DNA of 64,000 nucleotides from Pedobacter sp. JY14-1 (GCF_029269825.1 NZ_JARJHU010000002.1:124001-188000), one strand, 5' to 3'; numbered from the stretch's first letter, positions 48,965 through 58,696 are shown. The notes: generated from the sequence alone by a model not told the origin. A program made the numbers and translations.

Positions 48965-51900
48965 CCCTCTATGATCCTGTTGAGCCAAAGGTGCTTCACC
49001 TTTCTCTGGTAAGCCCAGTAGAAGACGATCGGATAGACGAACAGGTTGAACAGGGTATTGGTCAGCAGTCCGCCGATAACGACCACGGCCAGGGGCTTGG
49101 ATGCTTCTGAACCTATGCCTGTAGAAAGTGCTGCAGGCATTAACCCGATGGCTGCCATCATCGCGGTCATGATCACTGGCCGCATCCTGGCCGCAACGCC
49201 GTCTCTTACGGAATCTGCAAAGGTCCAGTCTGTACGGTGCTTCAGTTCGGCGATATTGCTCTTGAATCTGGTGATCAGGATCACCCCATTCTGTACACAG
49301 ATGCCAAACAGGGCGATGAACCCGATACCTGCCGAAATGTTGAAGTTGATGCCTGTGAACAGCAGTGCCAGGATGCCGCCGATCATGGCAAAGGGCACAT
49401 TGTTCAGCACCAGCAGGGAGTCCCGGAAATTGCCAAACAGCACAAACAGGATAAAGAAGATCAGCAGCAGGCTTACCGGTACTGCCTGTGCCAGCCGGCT
49501 GGTTGCCCTTTGCTGATTTTCAAAATCACCGGCCCATTCCAGCCGATAGCCTTTTGGCAGTTTGATCCTGGCATTGACCTTTTCCTGTGCCTCTGCGATG
49601 ACGCTGCCCATATCCCTTCCCCGGATAGAAAATTTAATGGCCCCGTAACGTTCGTGGCGGTCGCGATAAATGATGCTTGGGCCGGTGACTTTTCTGATGG
49701 TTGATATTTCATTCAGCGGGACTTTTGCACCCGAAAGGGTAGGGATGCGCAGCGCCCCGATGGAGGCCTCGTCTTTCCTGAAATCTTCCGGGTAACGGAT
49801 CCGCAGGTCAAATTTCTTTTCTCCTTCGTAGATCTGGGTGGCCGATTTACCGCCTATCGCCATTTCGATCACCGAATTGGCATCTTCCGTACGCACACCG
49901 TATAAAGCCATCTTCCGTTCATCCAGGTTGATCTGCAGTTCCGGCTGTCCAAGGTTCCGTAAAATCCCCAGGTCTTCAATACCAGGTACGGTCTTCAGGA
50001 GATCAAAGATCTTTTCTTCTTCCCGTTCGATGTAAGCATAGTCATTTCCAAACATCTTGACCACAATAGAGCCTTTAACACCAGAAACGGCTTCTTCAAC
50101 GTTATCTGAAATGGGTTGGGAAAAGTTGAGGCTGATGCCCGGAAATCCCTTCAGCTTGTCCTGCATCCGTTCTACCAGCTGCACCTTGCTTTGTTTGCGT
50201 TTCCATTCTGTTTTGGGATATATGTCTACCAGAAACTCCATATTATAGAACCCGGTCGCGTCCGTACCGTCATTGGGCCTTCCGGTCTGCGACATGACCT
50301 GCTTTACTTCGTCAAAGCTCAGGAAGATCTTACGGATCTCATTGGACAGCTTCCTGGTCTCGTTCAGTGAGACACTCAATGGTGCGCTGGCACGTACATA
50401 AATGGAGCCTTCATCCAGCGAGGGCAGGAACTCGGTGCCCAGGAATTTAAACGCAAAGAGCCCGAGGGCAAGCATGACCATCGCCCCGGCAAATACTGCC
50501 CTCCTTGCCTTGAAGCAAGCATTATATATCTTCATGACACCTTTGGTCAACGCTTCCAGGAAAATGTTGTGTTTTTCCTTGACGTTTTTCTTCAGCAGCA
50601 CACTCGCCATGGCAGGTACCAGCGTGAAGGTCAGCAGCAAAGCCCCCAGTAATGCAAAGCTAAGCGTCCAGGCCAGGGGCGAGAACATTTTTCCCTCTAC
50701 TTTCTCAAAGGTGAAGATCGGCATCAGTCCGGTAATAATGATGAGCTTGGCGAAAAAGATCCCCTTGCCGTTCTCCATACAGGCTTTCCTGATTATGCCC
50801 AGCTTGCTCATCTGGTTGAACTTGTCTGCACCTTTCTTATGCGACTGGTAATCCAGTGCAACGAATATTCCCTCTACCATGACCACGGCCCCGTCTATGA
50901 TGATTCCAAAGTCTATTGCACCCATCGACAGCAGGTTTGCTGACATTCCCTTCAGTTTAAGGCAGATGAACGCAAACAACAGTGCCAGCGGGATAATGAG
51001 CGATACGATCAGCGTCGTGCGCCAGTCGGCCATGAACAGCAGCACGATCAGGGTAACGAACAGGATGCCCTCAAACATGTTCTTCATGACCGTGTGCGTA
51101 GCGAAGTTGACGAGGCTTTCCCGGTCATAAAAAGGGCTGATCTTGACATCGCCGGGCAGGATACGGGTATTGATCTCGTTGATCTTGTTCTTCAGATTGG
51201 CAATGACTTCGCTGGGGTTTTCACCTTTGCGCATCACGACGATGCCTTCCACTACATCAGGGTCAAGGTCCCTGCCCACCTGGCCCAGGCGGGGAAGTGC
51301 AGATTCAGTCACCTCGGCAATGGTCTTTACATAAACCGGAGTGCCGTTAAAGTTGTCTACGATGATGTTCCTGATGTCATCGATTCCGTTCAGGACACCG
51401 ATGCCTCTTACGACATAAGCCTGTCCGCTTTGTTCGATCACATCGCCGCCTACGTTGATATTGCTTTTAGCTACCGCGTCGAACAGCTCTGTCGCAGTTA
51501 CGCCATATTGCAGCGACTTCTGCGGGTCTACAGTGATCTGGTAAGTCTTTACCTCGCCGCCGAAACTCACTACATCGGCAACACCGGGTACGGACAGCAG
51601 CTCCCGTTGTACTACCCAGTCCTGCAGTGTCTTGAGTTCGCGCACTGTTTTCTGGTCGCTCTTGAGCGAGTACCTGAAAATTTCACCCGTCGGGCCATAA
51701 GGTGGCTGCACCTCGGGTTTCACCCCTGCGGGCAGGTCGGCATCGTCCAGGTGATTGTTGATCTGCACCCTTGCAAACTGGTAATCGACCTGGTCTTCAA
51801 AAGTGATCTTTACGATGGAAAGCCCGAACAGCGAAGAAGACCGTATACTCGTCCTTTTCTCGGTGGGGTTCATGGCGATCTCCAGCGGACGGGTCACAAA

Positions 51901-52098
51901 CTTTTCTACTTCCTCTGCGCTCCGCCCCGGCCATTGCGTAATGATAGTGACGTTCGTGTTGGTGACGTCCGGGAAAGCCTCTATCGTCGTATGCCTGAAG
52001 CTGATATAGCCCCACAGCACGAGGATGAAGGTGGCAAAGAAGATAAAGTATTTGTTTTTCAGCGCAAAGCTGATGACAGATTTAATGAATTTGTTCAT
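48958..52098 (-). CDS. heavy-metal efflux RND pump (CzcA/CusA family)
   Basis: The 1046-residue protein has the RND layout of 12 membrane helices and two large periplasmic loops. Helix 4 carries DFGIIIDGAVVMVE, the signature with two acidic residues that Nies-type classification links to divalent-cation (Co/Zn/Cd) pumps rather than the Cu/Ag CusA form. GTEFLPSLDEGSIYVR and the TIRKVTGPSIIYRDRHERY segments are family-typical. It takes metal from periplasm or cytoplasm and passes it to the outer-membrane channel with proton antiport. Its start overlaps the adaptor stop by 4 bp, and the operon order is TolC-like, adaptor, pump. Confidence 0.93.
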   Translation of the reverse strand: MNKFIKSVISFALKNKYFIFFATFILVLWGYISFRHTTIEAFPDVTNTNVTIITQWPGRSAEEVEKFVTRPLEIAMNPTEKRTSIRSSSLFGLSIVKITFEDQVDYQFARVQINNHLDDADLPAGVKPEVQPPYGPTGEIFRYSLKSDQKTVRELKTLQDWVVQRELLSVPGVADVVSFGGEVKTYQITVDPQKSLQYGVTATELFDAVAKSNINVGGDVIEQSGQAYVVRGIGVLNGIDDIRNIIVDNFNGTPVYVKTIAEVTESALPRLGQVGRDLDPDVVEGIVVMRKGENPSEVIANLKNKINEINTRILPGDVKISPFYDRESLVNFATHTVMKNMFEGILFVTLIVLLFMADWRTTLIVSLIIPLALLFAFICLKLKGMSANLLSMGAIDFGIIIDGAVVMVEGIFVALDYQSHKKGADKFNQMSKLGIIRKACMENGKGIFFAKLIIITGLMPIFTFEKVEGKMFSPLAWTLSFALLGALLLTFTLVPAMASVLLKKNVKEKHNIFLEALTKGVMKIYNACFKARRAVFAGAMVMLALGLFAFKFLGTEFLPSLDEGSIYVRASAPLSVSLNETRKLSNEIRKIFLSFDEVKQVMSQTGRPNDGTDATGFYNMEFLVDIYPKTEWKRKQSKVQLVERMQDKLKGFPGISLNFSQPISDNVEEAVSGVKGSIVVKMFGNDYAYIEREEEKIFDLLKTVPGIEDLGILRNLGQPELQINLDERKMALYGVRTEDANSVIEMAIGGKSATQIYEGEKKFDLRIRYPEDFRKDEASIGALRIPTLSGAKVPLNEISTIRKVTGPSIIYRDRHERYGAIKFSIRGRDMGSVIAEAQEKVNARIKLPKGYRLEWAGDFENQQRATSRLAQAVPVSLLLIFFILFVLFGNFRDSLLVLNNVPFAMIGGILALLFTGINFNISAGIGFIALFGICVQNGVILITRFKSNIAELKHRTDWTFADSVRDGVAARMRPVIMTAMMAAIGLMPAALSTGIGSEASKPLAVVVIGGLLTNTLFNLFVYPIVFYWAYQRKVKHLWLNRIIEGH

Positions 52099-53198
52099 TT
52101 TAAGCTATCGTAAAGAAATAATTGCCTCGATTTTACTACCCGGTCCCCGGGCTTCAGTCCCCGGGCGATATAGGCCTTGTCTTCAAACTTGCGGCCCAGC
52201 TTTACTTCCTGTATGCGCAGCTTCTTTACCGGATCCAACATCACGACGTAATACCGGTTGCTGTCGAAGATCAGGCAATCGCTGCTCACTACCGGCAGGC
52301 TCTCCCTGTTCTTCGCAGCTACCCTTACTGAAGCCATCATACCTGGTTTCAGCAGGGATTCGGGATTGTCAATCACCACGCGGGCATTCATGACCTTGCT
52401 GTCTGCATCCAGTACATTATAGATCTTGCTGATCCGGCCCCTGAACGGGCGGTCGGGATAGGAAAGAATAGAAATGTCTACCTCGTCCCCCTCGCTGATC
52501 TTCGCAATGTCTGATTCATAGACGTTGATCAGCGCCCATACCGTCGAAAGGTCTGTTACCGTAAACAGGTTTTGGGTATTGTCGGGGCGCACCTGCATGT
52601 GGTCGCTGATGTTTTTGTCAATGATGAACCCGGAAAGTGGCGACCGGATGGAATAGACCCCGTTTTTACTGCCACCGTTGAGGCTCAGCACCGCCCGGGT
52701 CCGTTTATCTTCTGCTTCTTTTATCATCAGGTCATTTCTGGCCTGTTCCAGATCACGTGCCGAGGCCAGCCCGCTATCGTACATATCTTTGGCCAGTTGG
52801 AGGTTCCGCTGCGCATTTTTTAGCTCAGCAGAAGAACTGATCACTTCCTTGTCAAACCCGGCCATGTCGCCGCTGGTCATCGTGGCCAGCAGCTGCCCTT
52901 TACTTACCTTGTCGCCCCGCTTGGCCGGTACGCTCTGTACCACCCCGCTCACCATCGGGTAGATGTTTACGGTCTTCTCTTCATTAGGGGTGATCTTTGC
53001 AGACAGGTTCAGTTCTGCCCGGTTACCGGCACCCTTCACGGTATCTGTCTGCAGTTTGCTGACCAGTGAATCGGTTACGATAAATTTGTCGTCCTTGGGT
53101 GTTTCCTGCTGCTTTCCTGAGCAGCCAGGCAGCAATAAAGCTGTTACGACGGCCAGCAGGCCGATGATTCTGGAAAGAGGGTACATGTTGCGGGTCAT
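52095..53198 (-). CDS. RND efflux periplasmic adaptor lipoprotein (CzcB/CusB-like)
   Basis: A lipoprotein signal (LAVVTALLLPGCSGKQQ) puts the protein on the inner membrane. It has the membrane-fusion-protein layout: barrel-sandwich hybrid (VNIYPMVSGVVQSVPAKRGD), alpha hairpin (ELKNAQRNLQLAKDMYDSGL), beta-barrel (WALINVYESDIAKISEGDEV) and membrane-proximal domain. It bridges the pump and the TolC-like channel. No extended His- or Met-rich metal motif is seen. A 4-bp overlap couples it to the pump gene, and it follows the TolC-like gene by 9 bp. Confidence 0.92.
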   Translation of the reverse strand: MTRNMYPLSRIIGLLAVVTALLLPGCSGKQQETPKDDKFIVTDSLVSKLQTDTVKGAGNRAELNLSAKITPNEEKTVNIYPMVSGVVQSVPAKRGDKVSKGQLLATMTSGDMAGFDKEVISSSAELKNAQRNLQLAKDMYDSGLASARDLEQARNDLMIKEAEDKRTRAVLSLNGGSKNGVYSIRSPLSGFIIDKNISDHMQVRPDNTQNLFTVTDLSTVWALINVYESDIAKISEGDEVDISILSYPDRPFRGRISKIYNVLDADSKVMNARVVIDNPESLLKPGMMASVRVAAKNRESLPVVSSDCLIFDSNRYYVVMLDPVKKLRIQEVKLGRKFEDKAYIARGLKPGDRVVKSRQLFLYDSLK

Positions 53199-53207
53199 CT
53201 TTGCGTG

Positions 53208-54500
53208 TTATTTGAATATTGCAGTTCCGGTCACGAAATTGATTTCCTGCCGGGCATTCATGCGTTCGTAGCGCAGTTTGTTCAACTGCAGTGTATTGTT
53301 CTTGTAGGAATCGTAGAAGTCCAGGAACTCGATCAGGCTGATGTTCCGTTTTCTGAAATTGCGCACCACCTCTCCGATCAGGCGGTCAAAATCTGCGCTG
53401 AAGTTCTTGTCTATGCCCTGGTAAAGTTGTTCTGTACGCAGTACGGCAAGAAAGCTATTGTGTACTTCGTTTTCCAGTTCGTTCTCCTGTTGTTTCAATA
53501 GGGTGCTTCCTGCATCTACCGCAATGCGGGCCTTTTTGATCTCACCCTGGTTGCGGTTGAACAAAGGCAGGGGCAACTTAATGCCGATGCCGTTATAGTG
53601 CCGGATATAGCTGCCCTGAAGATCATAAGCCAGTGAAAGCTCAATGTCCGGTACCGCATTTGCCTTTTGCAGGGAAAGATTCTTTTCCGCGTAGGCCACA
53701 CCGGTACGCGCCAGTTGCAGATCGGCCCGGTTGCTGCGGGCAGTATCCAGCAAACTGGCATAGAGCAGCAGGTTGGCCGACGGCCTTTCCTCTTCCATTT
53801 CCCCGGGCTGTAAAACAATCGGGGTCTCTGGCTTAATGCCTGTCATCAAACGGATCTGGGTAAGCCCGTCCTCAATTTCATTCTGAAGGCTGCTGTACTC
53901 GACCTGCAGTGTATAGAGCAACGACTTTATCCGCAGTACTTCTTTTGCCGCGACATTCCCCAGTTTCAGCTGCTGTTCGTTGGCGCCCAGCAAGGTTTGC
54001 AGGGAAGAGATCTGCCGGGCATACAACTGTGCAGACTGCTGGTCGTAATAAGCTTTGCTGTAAGCAGAAGACATGGTAAACTTCAGCGTGCGCATCAGGT
54101 CATAGTAAGCATAGGAAGCCATTTTTACACCCAGTCCGGCCAGTTGTATGTTCTTGTTGCGTTTTCCCGCAAGCCGGATCATTTGAGACAGGGATGCCTG
54201 GAACTGGCCGTTCATCCTGTCTGTTTGCAGGAATTTCCGGGTATCAGGATTATAAAGGACGTTTTCGTAGCTGAGCTCCGGGTTGTCGAAAAGTTTCGCC
54301 GTGATCATCTCCGCCTTTGCCTGTTCAACCTGGTATTGCTGCGCAATCAGCTGGTAGTTGTTCCGGACAAACAACTGTTCGGCCTGGGGAAGGCTTAGCT
54401 TTAAGGTATCCTGTGCATTTACCTGAAAAGGCGCAGTAATCAGGCATAGGCATATGCCTGTCAGCGTCAGGATAAGTGTCGGTCTGTTGGTGCCGGTCAT
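53208..54500 (-). CDS. TolC-family outer-membrane efflux protein (CzcC/CusC-like)
   Basis: The start at 54500 (MTGTNRPTLILTLTGICLCL) gives a normal signal peptide; the longer frame adds 15 unlikely residues. Two OEP repeats of long helices (LPQAEQLFVRNNYQLIAQQY ... SLQTLLGANEQQLKLGNVAA; ADLQLARTGVAYAEKNLSLQ ... RKRNISLIEFLDFYDSYKNN) are visible. It forms the outer-membrane channel of the metal efflux system. It is the first gene of the three-gene export operon. Confidence 0.92.
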   Translation of the reverse strand: MTGTNRPTLILTLTGICLCLITAPFQVNAQDTLKLSLPQAEQLFVRNNYQLIAQQYQVEQAKAEMITAKLFDNPELSYENVLYNPDTRKFLQTDRMNGQFQASLSQMIRLAGKRNKNIQLAGLGVKMASYAYYDLMRTLKFTMSSAYSKAYYDQQSAQLYARQISSLQTLLGANEQQLKLGNVAAKEVLRIKSLLYTLQVEYSSLQNEIEDGLTQIRLMTGIKPETPIVLQPGEMEEERPSANLLLYASLLDTARSNRADLQLARTGVAYAEKNLSLQKANAVPDIELSLAYDLQGSYIRHYNGIGIKLPLPLFNRNQGEIKKARIAVDAGSTLLKQQENELENEVHNSFLAVLRTEQLYQGIDKNFSADFDRLIGEVVRNFRKRNISLIEFLDFYDSYKNNTLQLNKLRYERMNARQEINFVTGTAIFK

Positions 54501-54607
54501 CTTGGAAATTTTAGGCAAACCTATCCTGAGGGCATTAAAAGCCAATTAAAGCGAAATTAAAACCGGGTTAAAATTGGCTGTACCCACTGTAAACAGCCTG
54601 CAGACGG

Positions 54608-55972
54608 TCAATGGTTTGGAAAAGACAGGTGGAAGCAGGAGCCTTTGCCCCCTTCTCCGGGGGTTGCGCTGATGCTGCCGCGATATAAGGTTACGATTTT
54701 GTTGGCCATATAAAGGCCCATACCTTTTCCGGTATGCCCTGGATATGAAGAAACCGTATAATAAGGTTCAAAAATATGTGAGAGGTCTGTGGGGGCGATA
54801 CCGGGACCAGTATCTGAAATGCTCAGGGAAATTTCACTGTTTTCAGCATTAAGCAGTATGGTTACAGGCTGGTTATCTGAGAACTTGAATGCGTTACCGA
54901 TGACGTTGTTCAGTGCAATTTTCATCAATACGGGATTGCAGGCTATGGTCAGCAGACTTTCTTCTTCAGGCAGGTTGTCCATTTTTACCAGTAATTGACA
55001 GCGGGGGTCCTTCTGGGCCCATTCCTGCTGAAGTTCCCAGATCAGCTCATCTAATCTCAGGTTTTCCTGCCTGGGATCGCCATATTCGAGATCAGCCTGT
55101 GCCAGGGCCAGCAGACTGGTGATGATCTCTTCAAGCCTGCCCGCGTCTTCCAGCATTGCCTGCAATGCCTTCCGGTACTCTTCGGAACTGCGTTCCTGGG
55201 CGAGCGAAAGCTCAGCCCCTATGATCATGCCGGTTATCGGGGTGCGCAGTTCATGTGAGGCATTGGCCACAAATGTTTTCTGAAGCACAAAGGCATGCTC
55301 AAGTTCCGCCATCAGGTTGTTGAAATTGCGCGCCAGGAGCGTGATTTCGTCTTGGTTCCGCCCTTCTTCCACACGGTAATTGAGGTTGCCTGACTTGATG
55401 CGTTTGACCTGTCCGATGAAATCGTCCAGCGGGCGCAATATGCGTTGCGCGATCCAGCGTGCAGAAAGCAACAGTCCTATGAAAATGACCAGGAAGATCA
55501 CGGTCATGATCTTCCAGAGTTTCTCTACCCGGCGCATGGTACCATAGTCAATAGCTGAGGCCAGGATGACAAAGTCTCCCTGATTGTCTTTATAATAGAT
55601 GCCCACCACCTGTGCATTGCCTTCCCTGAACCGGACCCGTTTTTCCCTGCGTACCCTCTCTATGGTCTGCTTTGGCCAATATTGCTGGGCATCTTCAATG
55701 AAAGCAGGCTTGTTCTGCGCGTTATAAATCCGGATCACCTCCCCGCTGAGTTTTTCCAGATACCTTTCCCTTACCCGGTTCAGCGAATCCAGAGAGATCT
55801 CGTCGGCCTCCAGATAAAGTTTTGCAGTTACCATAGTCCGGTCCGTTAACCTGGAAAAGAAATCGGCCTGCATGAACCTGATAAATACAAAATAAACGGA
55901 AACCAGCACGCTGATCAGCACCAGGGTACTGATGAGTGTAAAATACAAGGCAAGCCGGTCTTTGATCTTCAT
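54608..55972 (-). CDS. sensor histidine kinase of the metal efflux locus
   Basis: Two membrane helices (LALYFTLISTLVLISVLVSV and IMTVIFLVIFIGLLLSARWI) enclose a periplasmic domain of about 130 residues, followed by HAMP, HisKA with His240 in ANASHELRTPITG and HATPase with NVIGNAFKFSDNQ and GKGMGLYMANKIV. The pairing with an OmpR-type regulator next to an RND pump is that of CusSR/CzcSR-type systems; metal sensing is inferred from position. The regulator stop is 25 bp upstream, so the two genes are co-transcribed. Confidence 0.9.
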   Translation of the reverse strand: MKIKDRLALYFTLISTLVLISVLVSVYFVFIRFMQADFFSRLTDRTMVTAKLYLEADEISLDSLNRVRERYLEKLSGEVIRIYNAQNKPAFIEDAQQYWPKQTIERVRREKRVRFREGNAQVVGIYYKDNQGDFVILASAIDYGTMRRVEKLWKIMTVIFLVIFIGLLLSARWIAQRILRPLDDFIGQVKRIKSGNLNYRVEEGRNQDEITLLARNFNNLMAELEHAFVLQKTFVANASHELRTPITGMIIGAELSLAQERSSEEYRKALQAMLEDAGRLEEIITSLLALAQADLEYGDPRQENLRLDELIWELQQEWAQKDPRCQLLVKMDNLPEEESLLTIACNPVLMKIALNNVIGNAFKFSDNQPVTILLNAENSEISLSISDTGPGIAPTDLSHIFEPYYTVSSYPGHTGKGMGLYMANKIVTLYRGSISATPGEGGKGSCFHLSFPNH

Positions 55973-55997
55973 GGTCTGTTTGCTTCAGCTATCGTGC

Positions 55998-56678
55998 TCA
56001 GTTTTCTTCCCTCAGCACGTATCCCATCCCGATCCGGGTATGGATCAGGCGCCTGCCCTGATCTTTTTCGATCTTTTTCCGAAGGAAGTTGACATAGACA
56101 TCGATTACATTCGTGCCGGTATCGAAGTTAATGTCCCAGGCGTTTTCGGCAATATATTGCCTGGATAATACACGGTTGGGGTTTTTCATAAACAGTTCCA
56201 GGAGAATGTATTCGCGTGCTGTCAGGGATATCGGGACGCCATTTCTGGTTACCGTTTTGCCTGCTGTATCCATGGTCATATCGGCAAAGGTGAGTAATGA
56301 CTGACCCTGGCCGTTGCGGCTGCGCCTGAGCAGGGCCTCCAACCTTACCAGCAGTTCGCGAAAATGAAAGGGTTTGACGAGGTAATCGTCTGCACCCGCA
56401 TTAAAGCCGCCAACCTTATCGTCAACCGCACCAAGGGCGGTAAGTAAGAGCACGGGAACATCTGCATTTTCTTTTCTCAGCTGCCTGCAGATCTTCAGGC
56501 CGTTCATTCCAGGCATCATCACATCCAGTATGAGCAGATCATATCCGGTTTTCAGGAATTCGGAAAAGGCTTCCTGTCCGTTACCAACTGCAGTTACCTC
56601 ATAGCCGTTCTCTTCCAGGCCACTCTTAATCAGGCTGGCTATCCTGTTGTCATCCTCCGCCAATCCTATTTTATACAT
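55998..56678 (-). CDS. OmpR/PhoB-family response regulator
   Basis: The receiver domain has the acidic pair AEDD (Asp9/Asp10), phosphorylation site Asp52 in LLILDVMMPG, the Thr/Lys positions LLLTALGA and YLVKPFHFRELL, followed by a winged-helix effector (TREYILLELFMKNPNRVLSR; NVIDVYVNFLRKKIEKDQGR). It should control the metal efflux operon downstream together with its kinase. It is the first gene of the minus-strand two-component unit. Confidence 0.93.
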   Translation of the reverse strand: MYKIGLAEDDNRIASLIKSGLEENGYEVTAVGNGQEAFSEFLKTGYDLLILDVMMPGMNGLKICRQLRKENADVPVLLLTALGAVDDKVGGFNAGADDYLVKPFHFRELLVRLEALLRRSRNGQGQSLLTFADMTMDTAGKTVTRNGVPISLTAREYILLELFMKNPNRVLSRQYIAENAWDINFDTGTNVIDVYVNFLRKKIEKDQGRRLIHTRIGMGYVLREEN

Positions 56679-57068
56679 ATTATTTTCTTACGGATTTAGT
56701 TTTTGGCTTCTGGTATGATGCTGCCTGATGCAGTCTTTCCTTTACCATGCCGCTCTGTTGTAAACCACACTGTGCCAGCCGTAAAAGTAAGTTTTCTTTT
56801 TGTGAATCGCATAGGTGATACCCGGAGGCCGGGCGGCTCTTTGCCATGTTCATTGTTAAATAATGTTAAAATGATATGTGTATAAAATACACTATGATAT
56901 AATAATTCTTATATTTGTACCGTTAATAAGACAATAACTGATTTGTCAATCTGAGGGCCGCGTGCTAACGGTCTGACTGATAAATAAGATATAAAGATAA
57001 AACCGTTCATACAGGTTTATATTTGGTTAGAAAGGGTAGGGTCCGGATGGAACTCCCTTTTCTTTTTT
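56679..57068. other. 390-bp intergenic region holding a candidate RNA
   Basis: Upstream of the regulator the region shows no coding frame that I believe. Its right half contains the structured segment annotated separately at 56919-57069 and is A+T-rich around 56850-56920, as expected for promoters of both directions. Confidence 0.5.
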
Positions 57069-57069
57069 T
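56919..57069 (+). ncRNA. candidate structured small RNA of unknown family
   Basis: A -7-like box TATATTTG (56910-56917) precedes an outer stem ACCGTTA (56919-56925) / TAACGGT (56966-56972) that encloses a second stem GACAA/TTGTC (56930-56947). A third stem AAACC/GGTTT follows at 57000-57018, and a terminator-like hairpin AAAGGG/CCCTTT (57031-57060) runs into a T-tract that touches the stop of the SGNH gene. No -33 box is evident. The combination suggests a transcript of about 145 nt. I do not recognise a known RNA family. Confidence 0.4.
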
Positions 57070-58529
57070 CAGGGGTGCCGTGATACCGAACCTGTAATAA
57101 AATCAACAATGATTTTTGGATTGGGCAAACTATGCGGATGGTGCTTTGCCCCCGGCTTGTGAAATACGGTGATCTTTCCTCCTGCAGCTATAACTTTCTT
57201 TTCAAACAGTAATGTGTTCGTTTCAGGTGATACCGCTTCATCTGCATCTGCGCAGAGGATCAGGTTTGGGTAGCCACCCTTTACAATCTCCGCAATTTTA
57301 TCGATAGGACTGCCTTTGAATGAATCCGGATCAAATCCTTCCTTCAATCCATAATCTTTAAGGAACTGCTGATGCTCGTCAGGATATTGCTTTGCACTTT
57401 CCGGACTGCCGGGCCAGGTCTTCAGGTCCAGTACAGGATTGTCTACATATACACAGGCTATTTTACCAGGATTGGCTGCGGCCCAGTTGTAGGCATATAC
57501 TGCACCTCTGCTCATCCCTTCCATAGCTGCCTTTTTGCCTAGCCCTGCTTTTCTGAGTAGTTTGTAAAAATTATTCCACAAACTGATGGCTTCCGGGTTG
57601 CCGAATAGCTCTGACGCATCGCAATATACAATGTGATAGCCACGCTCAAGCAGCGCGATATCGGCCTGGGGTTCATGTCCCCAGAAGCGGGCGCGCCAAA
57701 CATAGGGATGACCTGCTGCAGAAATTTTGGGCTTTACAATTCTGCACTCCCTGCCGCTGAGTTTAAAGGTCAGACAGTGGAAGCCGTAAAAGGATTCCAC
57801 TGCGTTTGCTGATGAAACAAGGTCTAATCCGGGGATGCTTTTAACTTCAGCCAGACGACTGAACAAGTCAAAGTGTTGACCGTCCCTGTATAGCAGTACC
57901 GTTTCATAGAGCCTCCTGGCAAGTACGGCTGAGCCTTTTACATCCGGATGGATGAGGTCTGGTACCCTTTCGGGCTGGTCGATCAGCAGCGGGTGCATGT
58001 CGAGTACTTCCAGTCCTGTATCGTAGGCCACTTTTCTCGCTTTTGGGATGATCTGCTTGCAGATAACCGGGTCCCAGATGCCGGTACTGTCCTTTACAAA
58101 GGAGACTACAGGCAGCATGATGATGACCCGCGGATGGCTTGGTAATGCCCGGAAGGCACTGATCATGTTTTTATAATCGGACTCGTAGTCGGCAAGATGC
58201 CCTCTGTTCACGAGCTTTGCATCGTTTCCGCCCAGGTCTATAAACACAATATCGGGATTGCTTTTCAATGCCTGCTGGTATTGCGGGGTGCTGATGTACG
58301 GATAATCTCCTTTGGACAGCATCGTAGTTCCGCTCACACCAAAATTCTTTACCAGGTAGCCACTGCCCAGCAGCTGCTGAAGCTGACCGGAAAAAGACTG
58401 CTTTTCACGGTCGGGAATGCCATGGCCGTAGGTAATGCTTGCCCCGATACAGGTGATCCTGACAACGGCATCTGCCTGGAAGCAGAGACTGCACAGGAAG
58501 GTGATCAGTGAAATACAGAAAATGCGCAT
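57069..58529 (-). CDS. secreted two-domain esterase: SGNH hydrolase fused to alpha/beta hydrolase
   Basis: Signal peptide (FCISLITFLCSLCFQADA), then an SGNH domain with nucleophile Ser31 in CIGASITYGHG, block III LGGNDAK and the His/Asp pair in IHPDVKG (about 1-220). The C-terminal half (about 240-486) is an alpha/beta-hydrolase with GMSRGAVYAYNW, ILCADADEAVSPET and the His in PGAKHHPHS. Both halves keep their catalytic residues. Such fusions occur among Bacteroidota carbohydrate esterases (acetyl or similar groups), but the substrate is not known. The gene is divergent from ccsBA. Confidence 0.85.
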   Translation of the reverse strand: MRIFCISLITFLCSLCFQADAVVRITCIGASITYGHGIPDREKQSFSGQLQQLLGSGYLVKNFGVSGTTMLSKGDYPYISTPQYQQALKSNPDIVFIDLGGNDAKLVNRGHLADYESDYKNMISAFRALPSHPRVIIMLPVVSFVKDSTGIWDPVICKQIIPKARKVAYDTGLEVLDMHPLLIDQPERVPDLIHPDVKGSAVLARRLYETVLLYRDGQHFDLFSRLAEVKSIPGLDLVSSANAVESFYGFHCLTFKLSGRECRIVKPKISAAGHPYVWRARFWGHEPQADIALLERGYHIVYCDASELFGNPEAISLWNNFYKLLRKAGLGKKAAMEGMSRGAVYAYNWAAANPGKIACVYVDNPVLDLKTWPGSPESAKQYPDEHQQFLKDYGLKEGFDPDSFKGSPIDKIAEIVKGGYPNLILCADADEAVSPETNTLLFEKKVIAAGGKITVFHKPGAKHHPHSLPNPKIIVDFITGSVSRHP

Positions 58530-58654
58530 TCGATCATTCTATTTAGCCTTAAGGTACTATCAAATTCTCAATCTGCCAACAGTCGTATATGTCATTTCTA
58601 TGGCATAAGTGACAGATCTTCTGCGAAAAAGGCTGTTTAAGAGGCGTGGAAATG

Positions 58655-58662
58655 TAACTTTG
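58655..58662 (+). promoter_or_regulatory. -7 box of the ccsBA promoter
   Basis: TAACTTTG fits TAnnTTTG and lies 34 bp before the start codon. The -33 element is weak. Confidence 0.4.
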
Positions 58663-58696
58663 CCCCCGAAATACACAAAAGCTGACCAAACCAGAT

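Noticed and set aside
51094..52113. Long plus-strand frame of 339 codons opposite the RND pump gene
   Set aside because: It is an antisense shadow of a well-conserved gene, with composition of a reverse frame and no recognisable protein.
57031..57060. Signal recognition particle RNA
   Set aside because: GGGTCCGGATGGAACTCCC recalls the SRP tip, but the GGAAGCAGCC-like conserved part is missing and the segment fits a terminator.
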